DNA from: Aldehydirespirator sp965116865
Lineage (GTDB): Bacteria > Actinomycetota > Acidimicrobiia > Acidimicrobiales > Aldehydirespiratoraceae
Assembly (NCBI GenBank): GCA_965116865.1
Contig: OZ220727.1
Location: 1 to 64,000 of the forward strand
Direction of reading: 5' to 3'
DNA length: 64,000 nucleotides
Of this stretch, positions 10,146 to 19,352 are shown one piece after another (the first letter of the stretch is position 1; each line of letters starts with the position of its first letter). The translations under genes were made by a program, and so were the position numbers. A model generated the notes under the pieces. The model was given only the letters and a program-made list of their open reading frames with translations. It was not told the DNA's origin and did no database searches.

Positions 10146-10993
10146 GTGTCGGGCGGCGCGTGTTCGGGGCGCCAGTCCCCGATCGATTACGAGATGCTCG
10201 GGGTGGTCCGCCCCTTCGTGCCACAGCGGCACCGCCACACCTTCGATGCGCTGGTGTTGACGCTGCTGGCAGGGCGCCAGATGGAGGCGTGGCTGGCCGA
10301 GAACCTGGACGCCCGCCAGCTCGACACCTCCGGCTACTTCGCCCTCAGCGCGCTGTGGCTGACCGGCCCGCCGCACCGCATGACCGCGGGCGAACTGGCC
10401 CAGCGGATAGTGCAGACCTCGGGCGGGACGACCAAGACGACCCAGCGACTGGTCGACAGGAGGTTGGTGCGCCGGGTGGCCGACCTCGACGACGGGCGCC
10501 GCAGCGGGCGCGTCGCAGCCTCACGGCACGGCAGTCCCGCCGATGCGCAGAGACGGCCCACAAGCCGTCAACCCCGCGAGGGGTGCGAAGGTCGCCGCGT
10601 AACAAAACGCAAGACTTTCTGCAACGGCTGAGCATGGCCCGGGAGACCCTGGATGTGGTGCTCGACGCCTTCGACACGGACATCGGCGCCCTCGACGAGG
10701 CCGAGCGCGAGGGTGTGGCCGCGGCCGTGCAGCGTCTGGTGGTCGAACGGGCTCGGGCGGTGCGGGGCGCAACGCCGGCGGGTCCCGTGTGGCCGCGGCC
10801 GTGCAGCGTCTGGTGGTCGAACGGGCTCGGGCGGTGCGGGGCGCAACGCCGGCGGGTCCCGTGTGGCCGCGGCCGTGCAGCGTCTGGTGGTCGAACGGGC
10901 TCGGGCGGTGCGGGGCGCAACGCCGGCGGGTCCCGTGTGGCCGCGGCCGTGCAGCGTCTGGTGGTCGAACTGAGCGAGCGGCTCAGCCGCTGA
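10146..10993 (+). pseudogene. MarR-family regulator, frameshifted and expanded by 74-bp repeats
   Basis: The first ~120 codons from the GTG at 10146 read as a MarR winged-helix regulator: LDTSGYFALSALWLT, then AGELAQRIVQTSGGTTKTTQRLVDRRLVRRV with the recognition helix and the DDGRR wing. The expected next stretch (SLTARQSRR, then LSMARETLDVVLDAF) appears in a different frame, so there is a net frameshift near 10500-10520. The C-terminal part contains three extra 74-bp units; 3 x 74 = 222, so the original phase returns and the normal ending VAAAVQRLVVELSERLSR is restored. Probably inactive, unless the shift is an assembly error. Its stop overlaps the convergent addA stop by 11 bp. Confidence 0.6.
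10713..10970. repeat. Repeat-insert array, 36-bp repeat x4 with 38-bp inserts (74-bp period)
   Basis: A 36-bp sequence starting gtgtggccgcggccgtgc occurs at 10713, 10787, 10861 and 10935. The three inserts of 38 bp between copies are alike and are not found in the flanks. The array lies inside the 3' end of the MarR remnant. Confidence 0.92.
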
Positions 10994-13900
10994 GACCGGC
11001 AGCCGCAGCGGTCGCTTCGTCCACTGCGGCTCGCAGGTCGGGGAGTTTGGCCTCGACCGCATCGGCCGGGTCGAGGAACACGAACACCATGCGAGCCACC
11101 GGCTCGCCGGTGACCGCCTCCAGAGCGGCTGCGTAGGCCGCGCCCTGGAGGCGGTAGCGGGCCAGCTTGGCCGCGATGGTGTCGTCGCCGGCCACTGCGT
11201 CGGTCTTCCAATCCACCACCACCAGCCCGTCGGCGCCGCGGTAGACGAGATCGATGTATCCCTCGACTAGGCGCTTCCCGAACGGCGCAGCCACGAACAG
11301 TTCCCGCCAGTGCTGGGAAGCTGCTGCCTCACGCGCGGTGTTAGTGTTGAGCGCGGCGCGGGCCAGATCGGCCACCACCTTGGACCGGCCGCCGACACCT
11401 TCGGCCGCGGCCTGGCGGACGGCCAGAGCCTCGAGGCCCTCGCCGGTGGACAGGTCGATGTCCTGAAGCACGCCATGGACCGCCCTGCCGACAGCCGTGC
11501 CGTACCGTCCCTTGCTCCACGGGGGCTGCTCGGAGTCGTCCCGGTCCTTCTCCAGCCCGGGGTCGCCTATAGCGCGGCCGGCGCCGCGATCTGAGGGGTC
11601 GGCGCCGGTTTCGGCGTTACCGGCGCTATCGGGGGGGTCGGCGCCGGGCTTGGCGTTGCGGTCTGGGGAGTCTGCCGCCGTGGCGGCGCTGCCGGTTTCG
11701 GCGCTGCGGTCTCTGAGGTGGCCGCCGGCGGGCACGTCGCCTGTGGTTGCGCCGCTCCCCCCGCTGCCGGCGCCGGCGAGGTTCGTGGCTGCCACGGCGA
11801 GCGGGACCGAGGCTGCCTCCAGGATGCTCTCGCGCTCATGTTCCCATTCGTCGCGGGCGGGCAGCGGCGCCCGTGGCGGAACGGGCTGCGGGCCGGCGCC
11901 GAGGGTCAGACGCTCCTCTTCGTCGCGGGCGGGCAGCGGCGCCCGTGGCGGAACGGGCTGCGGGCCGGCGCCGAGGGTCAGACGCTCCTCTTCGTCGCGG
12001 GCGGGCAGCGGCGCCCGCGGCGGAACGGACGGCGAGCCGGTACCGGGGGCCGCAGGGGGCCCCTCGTCGGCCGGGCCGAGGAAGGTCGAGCCGTCCACGG
12101 CCCCGGCCCCGTCCGCTCCTGCATCGGCCAGAGCCCAGGCGGCGGAGCTCTCCTTCTTGTCGGTCTCGCCGGGGTCTCTTCGGTGAAGGCTCACCACCAG
12201 GTGGTCGCGGGCCCGGGTGCAGGCGACGTACAGCAGCCGAAGGCGTTCGTGGGCGTCCGTCTGCTCTTCGATCGGCTTCCACGTCTCGTAGTTCTCAGAC
12301 TCGATCCCTTCCCGCATCCTCACCACCGGCTCGCCCGATGCGTCGAAGGCCACCGAAGGCCCGCGGGCGGGTGCGCTGAGCCTGGCGGTCATGCCTGACA
12401 GGACCACGACAGGGAATTCGAGGCCTTTGGCGGCGTGCACGGTGAGGATGCGCACGCTGTCGTCGTCGGTCTCGGGCAGGATCGTCTCGGTGACTCGGGC
12501 GTTGTCGGCGCCTTGCAGCCGGGCCCATGCCATGTAGTCGCGCAGGTTGGTGCCGCCGGCGTCGGCCCAGGCTCGGGCCTGGTCGATCACGAACCTGAGC
12601 CGCCTCCACACGTCGCGTGGCCGCCCGCCGGCCACTGCGGTCTCGAACGCGCCGCGCTCGCGGACCAGCCGGTCGATCAGGGCGGGCGGGCTGGTCCAGC
12701 GCTTGGCCCGGTGGAGCTCGGCGAGGTGGGCGATCCCCTCGGCCACCGGATGGTCCGCGGGCGCGTCCTCGGGCAGCCCGCCGAGCAGCGAGAAGCTGCC
12801 CCGGCAGGCCAGGCGCCAGTGAGCCAGGTCGTCGTCGCCGCAGCCGTAGAGCGGCGAGCGCAGGGCGGCGACGAGGGCCAGCTCGTCGGTGGGGTCGGCC
12901 ACAGCCTGAAGGGCCGAGAGCACGTCTCGCACCTCGCGGGTGCTGTACACCAGCGAGGAGGACTCGGCCCGGTAGGGGATCCCGGCTGCGTCGAGGGCGT
13001 CCTCGAGGGCGCCCAGGCTGATCCGGGACGGGATGAGGATGGCGATGTCGCCCAGCCGGACGGGTCGGGGCGCCGGCTCGGTCGGTGAGCCTCCATCGAC
13101 GTCCCATGGGTCCCGCAGGGCCGCGGCCACAGCCTGCGCGACCGACTCGGCCTCCCGCCGACGCAGTTCGGCTGCGAAGGCCCTGCCCTCGACTTCGATC
13201 GGTTGCGCACCGAGGACCGTAACCGCAGGCCCCCGCGGGACCGGCTCGCGGACTGCGCCCAGCGGCGCGTACTCGGGCTGGCTGCCCTCCGCCGGCTGGA
13301 TCAGCTCTCCGAACACGGCGTTGACCCAATCGATGATCGGCCGGGTGGAGCGGAAGTTGGTGGACAGACCCTCGATCCGGCCGCGGTCCTGGCCGCTCGT
13401 CCAGTCGCGGGCTTCCAGGAACGTGGCGATGTCGGCTCGGCGGAAGCGGTAGATCGACTGTTTGGGGTCGCCGACGAAGAACAGGCGGCCCGGATCGGGG
13501 ACCGTCCCGGCCCAGCCGGCGACCGGGGCGGGGTCGCCGCAGCCCAGCAGCGCGGCCAGCTCGACCTGTATCGGGTCGGTGTCCTGGAACTCGTCGATGA
13601 GCAGGCGCCGGTAGCGGTCGCGCAAGGCCGCCCGCACCGCCGGTCCGTGGGTGTCGTGGCGCAGCACTTGGCGGGCCCGAACCAGCAGATCGTGGAACTC
13701 GAGGCGTCCCTGGGCTCGCCGCTTCTCCGCGGCGTTCAGCGTGAAGGTGGCCAGCCGGGCCACGAGGCGCTTCAACGCAGCCTCCGCAGCCGACCGGAGC
13801 GCGTGTTCGCAGACCGCCTTCAGGCGCTTGATGCCGTCGCGGCCGTTCTGGACCTGGCCGTCCCAGTTGCGAGCGCTGCCGAGATGGGTGCCCTTGCATT

Positions 13901-14711
13901 CGCGCTCCAGGGCCAGCAGCGCCTCGATCCGGTCGGTGCGATCGGCCTCGGCTCCGTCGGTGGGGGCCACCTCTCCGGTCACGGCCGGCAGCCGGCTGCG
14001 GAGCTTGGAGATCGTGTCGATGCGGGCCAGGAGCTTGTCGTCGGGGTCCGTGCAGAAGGCGCGGATCCCGGCCAGCAGGTCGAGCGCCTCGAGGGCTTCG
14101 GTGACATCGACGGGCGGCAGGTCGGCCTCGCAGTGAAGGGCGCAGCTCTCGAGGCGGTCCCAGTTCTCGTTCAGCTGCACGGCCAGTGCCCGGATCTGCT
14201 TGAGCGACACGCCCTGCACTTCGAGTCCCAGCAGTGCCGGACCCATGGCGCGCTCGTCGAGGAGTTCGTCGAGGAAGTCGCGCCAGCGGAGGTCGAACTC
14301 GATCTGGGAGCCGATGCTGTCGAGCACCTCGACGCTGGGCGGCAGCCCCGCCTCCACGGGATGCTCGCTCAGCAGCCTCTGCGCGAAGGAGTGCAGTGTT
14401 CCCACAGCGGCGCCGTCGAGCTGCTGGAGCGCGGCCTCTGCGGCAGCCTCCCCGAGAGCGCCTCGAACCTCGGGGCTGTGCAGCTGGTCCCGGATCCGGT
14501 CCCGCAACTCGGCGCCGGCCTTCTCGGTGAAGGTGATGGCGGCGATGTTCTCCATGGCCACACCGGACCCGACCAGCGCCACCACCCGCTCGACCAGCGC
14601 ACGGGTCTTGCCGGAGCCCGCGCCGGCTTCCACGAACAGGGTGCTGTCGAGGTCGGAAGCGATCCGGTCACGGGCCGCCTGATCGGGCAGGGGTGGTGTC
14701 GGTGCGGTCAT
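10983..14711 (-). CDS. addA: UvrD/Rep-type helicase with C-terminal PD-(D/E)XK nuclease (AddA-like)
   Basis: This is the helicase-nuclease subunit of an AddAB/RecBCD-type double-strand-break resection enzyme. The 1242-residue product has Walker A EAGAGSGKT near residue 27, DEFQDTDPIQ (Walker B), FVGDPKQSIYRFRRAD, STNFRS, LTVHAAKGLEFPVVVLSG and YVACTRARDHLVVS. It ends with the nuclease core GYIDLVYRGADGLVVVDWKTD and a QGAAYAAAL helix. The ATG at 14711 overlaps the stop of the upstream addB-like gene (ATGA), so the two are translationally coupled. A 72-bp in-frame repeat (24 residues, x2 plus a partial) sits in the linker before the nuclease domain, where length variation would be tolerated. 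Proteins of this class also occur as AdnAB in actinobacteria, but here only this subunit has helicase motifs. Confidence 0.88.
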   Translation of the reverse strand: MTAPTPPLPDQAARDRIASDLDSTLFVEAGAGSGKTRALVERVVALVGSGVAMENIAAITFTEKAGAELRDRIRDQLHSPEVRGALGEAAAEAALQQLDGAAVGTLHSFAQRLLSEHPVEAGLPPSVEVLDSIGSQIEFDLRWRDFLDELLDERAMGPALLGLEVQGVSLKQIRALAVQLNENWDRLESCALHCEADLPPVDVTEALEALDLLAGIRAFCTDPDDKLLARIDTISKLRSRLPAVTGEVAPTDGAEADRTDRIEALLALERECKGTHLGSARNWDGQVQNGRDGIKRLKAVCEHALRSAAEAALKRLVARLATFTLNAAEKRRAQGRLEFHDLLVRARQVLRHDTHGPAVRAALRDRYRRLLIDEFQDTDPIQVELAALLGCGDPAPVAGWAGTVPDPGRLFFVGDPKQSIYRFRRADIATFLEARDWTSGQDRGRIEGLSTNFRSTRPIIDWVNAVFGELIQPAEGSQPEYAPLGAVREPVPRGPAVTVLGAQPIEVEGRAFAAELRRREAESVAQAVAAALRDPWDVDGGSPTEPAPRPVRLGDIAILIPSRISLGALEDALDAAGIPYRAESSSLVYSTREVRDVLSALQAVADPTDELALVAALRSPLYGCGDDDLAHWRLACRGSFSLLGGLPEDAPADHPVAEGIAHLAELHRAKRWTSPPALIDRLVRERGAFETAVAGGRPRDVWRRLRFVIDQARAWADAGGTNLRDYMAWARLQGADNARVTETILPETDDDSVRILTVHAAKGLEFPVVVLSGMTARLSAPARGPSVAFDASGEPVVRMREGIESENYETWKPIEEQTDAHERLRLLYVACTRARDHLVVSLHRRDPGETDKKESSAAWALADAGADGAGAVDGSTFLGPADEGPPAAPGTGSPSVPPRAPLPARDEEERLTLGAGPQPVPPRAPLPARDEEERLTLGAGPQPVPPRAPLPARDEWEHERESILEAASVPLAVAATNLAGAGSGGSGATTGDVPAGGHLRDRSAETGSAATAADSPDRNAKPGADPPDSAGNAETGADPSDRGAGRAIGDPGLEKDRDDSEQPPWSKGRYGTAVGRAVHGVLQDIDLSTGEGLEALAVRQAAAEGVGGRSKVVADLARAALNTNTAREAAASQHWRELFVAAPFGKRLVEGYIDLVYRGADGLVVVDWKTDAVAGDDTIAAKLARYRLQGAAYAAALEAVTGEPVARMVFVFLDPADAVEAKLPDLRAAVDEATAAAAGLSG
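11847..12028. repeat. Repeat-insert array in addA, ~38-bp repeat x3 with ~34-bp inserts (72-bp period)
   Basis: Copies start at 11847, 11919 and 11991. The period of 72 bp keeps the reading frame and adds two 24-residue blocks (PPRAPLPARDEEER, then LTLGAGPQPV) to the linker. The third repeat carries one mismatch. The insert does not occur in the flanks. Confidence 0.9.
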
Positions 14712-17700
14712 CGCGGTGCTTTCTCGGAGGGTTCGCGGTCGGGATCCACGAGGTCGAGGTAGCGGGCCAGGGCCGGGTCGTCGCGCTTGCGCTGGAAGTC
14801 GCGCCATTGGTCGCGGGTGCCCATGCCGTCGGGGTCGCAGTAGTCGCACGGGACCCGCGGCCTCCACACCGGCGCGTCGGGGTGCAGCGGGAACAGGCCG
14901 TCGCCGATCCCGTCGATGATGGTGTTCACCGCCTCGAGGACCTGACCGCGAGCGGCGTCGGTGGCGTAGCCGGCATCGCTGAGCTGTCCCTTGGACGACA
15001 CGAACCAGTAGGTGCCGTGCCCGTCGACGGTGTCGGGGAGGCTGAGCAGACTGCGGGCCGCAAGGTCGTAGAGAACGAGCTGGAGACGACGCCCTCCCAA
15101 TGTCGGGTCGTCGGGGCCGAGCTTCGCGTAGGGGTCCGCGGAGCCCGTCTTGTAATCGATCACCAGAAGCCCGCCGTGCGGGGTCGTGTCGCTCCGGCCG
15201 TCCGGGTCGATCCGGTCGATCAGGTCGATCCGGTCGATCGACCCCCGAACGCTCAGCGACCGCCCGTCGCCGATCTCGACGCTGACGGCGCTGCTCTCGC
15301 TGTGGGGCATGCCGAAGCCCTGCTCAACCGCCGCGGGCCGCGATCCGTAGTGGGCGCGCCGCTCGTTGTCGAAGTCGAGGAAGCGGACGAGGTCGGCGAG
15401 GATTTGACGGCGGTCGTGCTCCCAGTAGAGCCTGCGCCCGACCAGGCCACGCTTTGTGAGCCGGTCGCACTCCTCTTTCCCGACGGCGAGCAGGCGGGTC
15501 CGCCATGATTCGGGCCAGCGCGTCCCGGGCGGCGGCACAGCGTCTTCGGCGATGGCATCAGCCAGCCAGCGCTCAAGGATCCGATGCACGAGGCTGCCTC
15601 GATCCAGCGGGCTGATGCGGTGCTCGTCGTCGGCGTCGTCGATGGCCTCGACCTTCAGGATGTGGCGCACGAAGTAGGCGTGGGGGCACCCGGCCCACAT
15701 CTCCAGCCGGGAGGCGGAGGTCGTCTCGCTGCCGTTGGCCGGGTGTGCCAGAACGGCCCCGCGGAGGTCGCCGGCAGACAGGTTGCCGTCGAAGCGGGTG
15801 AGCTTTGCCGATTTGCGGGCCCGGCGCAGCTCGATGCCTCGGCGCAGCTCCGGGCGCTGTCGCACACCTGGAAGCTGCACGAGCTCGCTCCATCCGCCCT
15901 CGCCTGCGGTGCGGGCGTCGTGCCAGTCGAGCAGGCACCGGGTGTCGTACTCCTGGGCGTGGGCCGGGAACCCGGTGCGGCGCAGCCCGGCCACGAACGA
16001 CGGCACCTCATGGGCTTTGCCCGCCTCCTCGGTCAGCCACCGGCTCGGCGAGCGGTCCGCGGCCCTGCGGAGGTCGCCGCGGGGGTGCAGCAGCAGCGAC
16101 CGCCCTGCGGCGGCCACTACCGCCAGCAGCGCCCGGTGGTCGTCTCCGGGACGGTCGGCTCTGGCGGGCAGGTCGCCGCCTGCCACCAGCCACTCCCGGT
16201 CCGGCAGCAGGGCGTCGTCGTTGCGGCGGGCGGGGAAGGTTCCCTCAGCCATGCCGCACACGACCGCCAGGTCGAGCTCCACTCCTAGCGCCAGGCCGAC
16301 CGGGCCGACCAGCACGCCCGCGCCTAGATGCCCGTGCCGGTGCGCGGCGCCCTCCAACTCGAGCCGCAGCGCCCGCCCGAAGGCGGTCACGGAGGGTTCG
16401 TCGTCGGTGTCGTCGAGATCTCCGAGACGGCTGACGGCGCGGTCCACCCGCTCGGCCATCTGCCGCTCCTCGTCCGGCCAGTTCCGGCGCAGCCGCCCGC
16501 CGAGGTACTTCTGGATCAGCTTCTGGCACCAGCCGGCCAGTTCGGCCCAGGTGCGCAGCGCCGGGCCGGGATCAAGGTCGGCGTGGAACTCCTCGACGAA
16601 GCTCAGCAGCTCCAGCGAGCGCTCGGCGCTGCGCCGGTGCCGGTCGCCGCGCCAGGCCTGCTCCTCGTCGGCGGCGTGACGGTCGGCCTCGGCTGTGCAG
16701 TCGTCGGCGTACCGGGTGAGCCTGCGCCGCCAGCTGTCGATCCCGGACTCCACCCGGGCGGCCCGGGCCTCCCGCTCCCATGCGGCGCTCGGCACTCCCT
16801 GCCATCGGTGGCGAGCCGCCGGCCCGTCGCCACCGACCTCGCCGTCTGGTCCGCCGGCGTCCGGGTCGTCGCCGGGCCTGAGGGCACCGGCCTCACCTTC
16901 GCGATCCGCGGCGCGGTCCGACGCGTCCGGGTCGGGCCGTCTGACGCTCACCGGGGCGCCGGCCAGCCAAGCCATCACCACGCGCCGGGAGAACCCGCGG
17001 TCTCTCAAGTCCAGCATGTCCAGCAGCGAGCGCCCCAGCAGCGACGTCTCCACCGTTCGGGAGGTGGCGCCGCAGCGCGGGATGCCGGCCGCGTCTAGCG
17101 CGTCGCTGATCAGGCGCACGTAGGGGCTCTCGACGCCGTAGACGATGGCGCATCGCCCCAGGGGGGTGCCGGCTCGGGCCGCGTCGACCACAGCCCGCAC
17201 GGCGTGGCGCACTTCGTCGTCGGCGTCCGAGACGCTGAGGGCCTCCACCGTGGCCGACGCCCCGGCACGCCCGCCTCGCCGTGCCGGGGCGCCGAGCTCG
17301 GCGCCGAGTTCGGCGCCGAGCCTGCCAACCGAGGCGACCACCGCCGCGTCGGCGTCCTCGGCGCCTGTCGCGCCCGCGACGATCGTCGTGTCCGTAGCCT
17401 CGCCGACCGCTCGCAGCAGGCCTGCCTGGCTGTCTGTGATCCTCTGCGGCAGGAACACGACCACCGGTCCGAGCCGGCGCGCCGCGGCGGAAGGATCGGC
17501 CCGCACTGCCGCGACCGCAGCCCGCGAGAGCTGCTGCTCGTTGCTGAAGCCTGCTTCGAGGTCGGCCGCGACCTGTTGGTGGATCCTCACCACGTCACGG
17601 GCCCGGGGTGACTGGAGCCCGAGGGTCTTGAGTTGGCTGTCGTGAAGTTCCGACAGCTCGCGGTGCGCTCGGGTCAGGGCCCGCTCGGTGGCGGGGTGGG

Positions 17701-18043
17701 TCTCCACGCCGCGGAAATGGCCCGGGTCGCGGCGCAACACCGTGCGGACCGCGGCCGCGATGACCGTCATGGTCACACCCCGTCGGCCGCTGGCGGCCAT
17801 CTCTGCCCCTCCGAGGCGCTCGGCGAGGTCGTAGGCGGTGTGGAAGGCGACCGCTGCAATCCCACCGGCGCCGTTGTGTGTGCGACGGCCCAGCGCCCGG
17901 CGGGCCGCTAGGCCCACATAGTGGTTGGGCACCACGACGGTGACCGGGGCGAGCGGGTCACCGCCCTTGGCCCGCCTCACGGCCTCCGCGAGCGCCTCGT
18001 GGGCGGGCGGGCCGTAGCCCGTGGTCACGCAGTCGATCGCCAT
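14708..18043 (-). CDS. addB: AddB-like nuclease subunit
   Basis: The ~1111-residue protein has the size and order of AddB: a helicase-like N-terminus without Walker A (VTVVVPNHYVGLAARRAL) and a central UvrD-like remnant (CGMAEGTFPARRNDDALLPD). The C-terminal RecB-family nuclease shows LLVIDYKTGS. Canonical AddB uses four cysteines as an iron-sulfur staple; here I see the first (WAGCPHAYF) and the pair PCDYC, but the fourth is replaced in DPDGMGT. The start is the ATG at 18043; one at 18055 is also in frame. Its TGA overlaps the addA ATG. Together they should resect double-strand breaks for RecA loading. Confidence 0.82.
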   Translation of the reverse strand: MAIDCVTTGYGPPAHEALAEAVRRAKGGDPLAPVTVVVPNHYVGLAARRALGRRTHNGAGGIAAVAFHTAYDLAERLGGAEMAASGRRGVTMTVIAAAVRTVLRRDPGHFRGVETHPATERALTRAHRELSELHDSQLKTLGLQSPRARDVVRIHQQVAADLEAGFSNEQQLSRAAVAAVRADPSAAARRLGPVVVFLPQRITDSQAGLLRAVGEATDTTIVAGATGAEDADAAVVASVGRLGAELGAELGAPARRGGRAGASATVEALSVSDADDEVRHAVRAVVDAARAGTPLGRCAIVYGVESPYVRLISDALDAAGIPRCGATSRTVETSLLGRSLLDMLDLRDRGFSRRVVMAWLAGAPVSVRRPDPDASDRAADREGEAGALRPGDDPDAGGPDGEVGGDGPAARHRWQGVPSAAWEREARAARVESGIDSWRRRLTRYADDCTAEADRHAADEEQAWRGDRHRRSAERSLELLSFVEEFHADLDPGPALRTWAELAGWCQKLIQKYLGGRLRRNWPDEERQMAERVDRAVSRLGDLDDTDDEPSVTAFGRALRLELEGAAHRHGHLGAGVLVGPVGLALGVELDLAVVCGMAEGTFPARRNDDALLPDREWLVAGGDLPARADRPGDDHRALLAVVAAAGRSLLLHPRGDLRRAADRSPSRWLTEEAGKAHEVPSFVAGLRRTGFPAHAQEYDTRCLLDWHDARTAGEGGWSELVQLPGVRQRPELRRGIELRRARKSAKLTRFDGNLSAGDLRGAVLAHPANGSETTSASRLEMWAGCPHAYFVRHILKVEAIDDADDEHRISPLDRGSLVHRILERWLADAIAEDAVPPPGTRWPESWRTRLLAVGKEECDRLTKRGLVGRRLYWEHDRRQILADLVRFLDFDNERRAHYGSRPAAVEQGFGMPHSESSAVSVEIGDGRSLSVRGSIDRIDLIDRIDPDGRSDTTPHGGLLVIDYKTGSADPYAKLGPDDPTLGGRRLQLVLYDLAARSLLSLPDTVDGHGTYWFVSSKGQLSDAGYATDAARGQVLEAVNTIIDGIGDGLFPLHPDAPVWRPRVPCDYCDPDGMGTRDQWRDFQRKRDDPALARYLDLVDPDREPSEKAPR

Positions 18044-18150
18044 AGAGCGCACCATACGACAGACGTACGACAGCAGGACGGTCGGTGCTCGGATGGCGAA
18101 GTCCGGGGCCGAACTTCAATGAGTCAACCACCGTGGAGGTGGCTAACTGC

Positions 18151-18294
18151 TTAGAGCGTCCGCGAATAGGTGAGAGCCGATTGTGTCGCAGCGGTGTCAT
18201 TCCTGCTCTTGTTCGCTGCGCTCACGGGCCGCTCGGGCCACGGCCTCGCCCGTATGATCCGGACTGGCCCGCCTATTCGCTCGGCCTCTTAGAG
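18151..18294 (-). repeat. Dispersed ~145-bp structured element, copy A
   Basis: This copy is almost identical, in opposite orientation, to the copy at 61603-61742. It contains two conserved hairpins: CGCAGCG/CGCTGCG with a 20-base loop, and ACGGGC/GCCCGT around a GGCC core. Its ends (TTAGAGCGTCCGCGAATAGG and, inverted, AGAGGCCGAGCGAATAGG) form imperfect terminal inverted repeats. A ccgaacttcaa arm lies ~40 bp outside, at about 18110. Confidence 0.88.
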
Positions 18295-18347
18295 TTCGTC
18301 GAGTGACGGCGCCATCGTCGACGGCCGGGTCCCGGGTGCCTACACCT

Positions 18348-19352
18348 GAGTTCCCACTGCGCGGACTGCGGGTCGGACGCGACATCGCGCACGGCAGAGG
18401 ACGGCCGAGAGTTCCCACTGCGCGGACTGCGGGTCGGACGCGACATCGCGCACGGCAGAGGACGGCCGAGAGTTCCCACTGCGCGGACTGCGGGTCGGAC
18501 GCGACATCGCGCACGGCAGAGGACGGCCGAGAGTTCCCACTGCGCGGACTGCGGGTCGGACGCGACATCGCGCGCGGCAGAGGACGGCCGAGAGTTCCCA
18601 CTGCGCGGACTGCGGGTCGGACGCGACATCGCGCGCGGCAGAGGACGGCCGAGAGTTCCCACTGCGCGGACTGCGGGTCGGACGCGACATCGCGCGCGGC
18701 AGAGGACGGCCGAGAGTTCCCACTGCGCGGACTGCGGGTCGGACGCGACATCGCGCGCGGCAGAGGACGGCCGAGAGTTCCCACTGCGCGGACTGCGGGT
18801 CGGACGCGACATCGCGCGCGGCAGAGGACGGCCGAGAGTTCCCACTGCGCGGACTGCGGGTCGGACGCGACATCGCGCGCGGCAGAGGACGGCCGAGAGT
18901 TCCCACTGCGCGGACTGCGGGTCGGACGCGACATCGCGCGCGGCAGAGGACGGCCGAGAGTTCCCACTGCGCGGACTGCGGGTCGGACGCGACATCGCGC
19001 GCGGCAGAGGACGGCCGAGAGTTCCCACTGCGCGGACTGCGGGTCGGACGCGACATCGCGCGCGGCAGAGGACGGCCGAGAGTTCCCACTGCGCGGACTG
19101 CGGGTCGGACGCGACATCGCGCGCGGCAGAGGACGGCCGAGAGTTCCCACTGCGCGGACTGCGGGTCGGACGCGACATCGCGCGCGGCAGAGGACGGCCG
19201 AGAGTTCCCACTGCGCGGACTGCGGGTCGGACGCGACATCGCGCGCGGCAGAGGACGGCCGAGAGTTCCCACTGCGCGGACTGCGGGTCGGACGCGACAT
19301 CGCGCACGGCAGAGGACGGCCGAGAGCTCCCACTACGCGGACTGCGGGTCGG
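18348..19352. repeat. 61-bp array: 29-bp repeat x17 with 32-bp inserts x16
   Basis: The 29-bp repeat begins gagttcccactgcgcgg and recurs every 61 bp from 18348 to 19324. The 32-bp insert is constant except that the first three and the last units have gcgcac where the middle units have gcgcgc. No stop codon occurs in any phase on either strand, so apparent long proteins through it are artefacts. The last repeat copy forms the 3' end of the Nudix-DUF1445 gene, and a base change in it supplies the TAG stop. The insert is not found outside the array. Confidence 0.95.

Noticed and set aside
18151..18294. Dispersed element as a tRNA or known small RNA gene
   Set aside because: It folds into hairpins but has no cloverleaf, CCA end or T-loop signature. 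It matches no RNA family I can recognise by eye.
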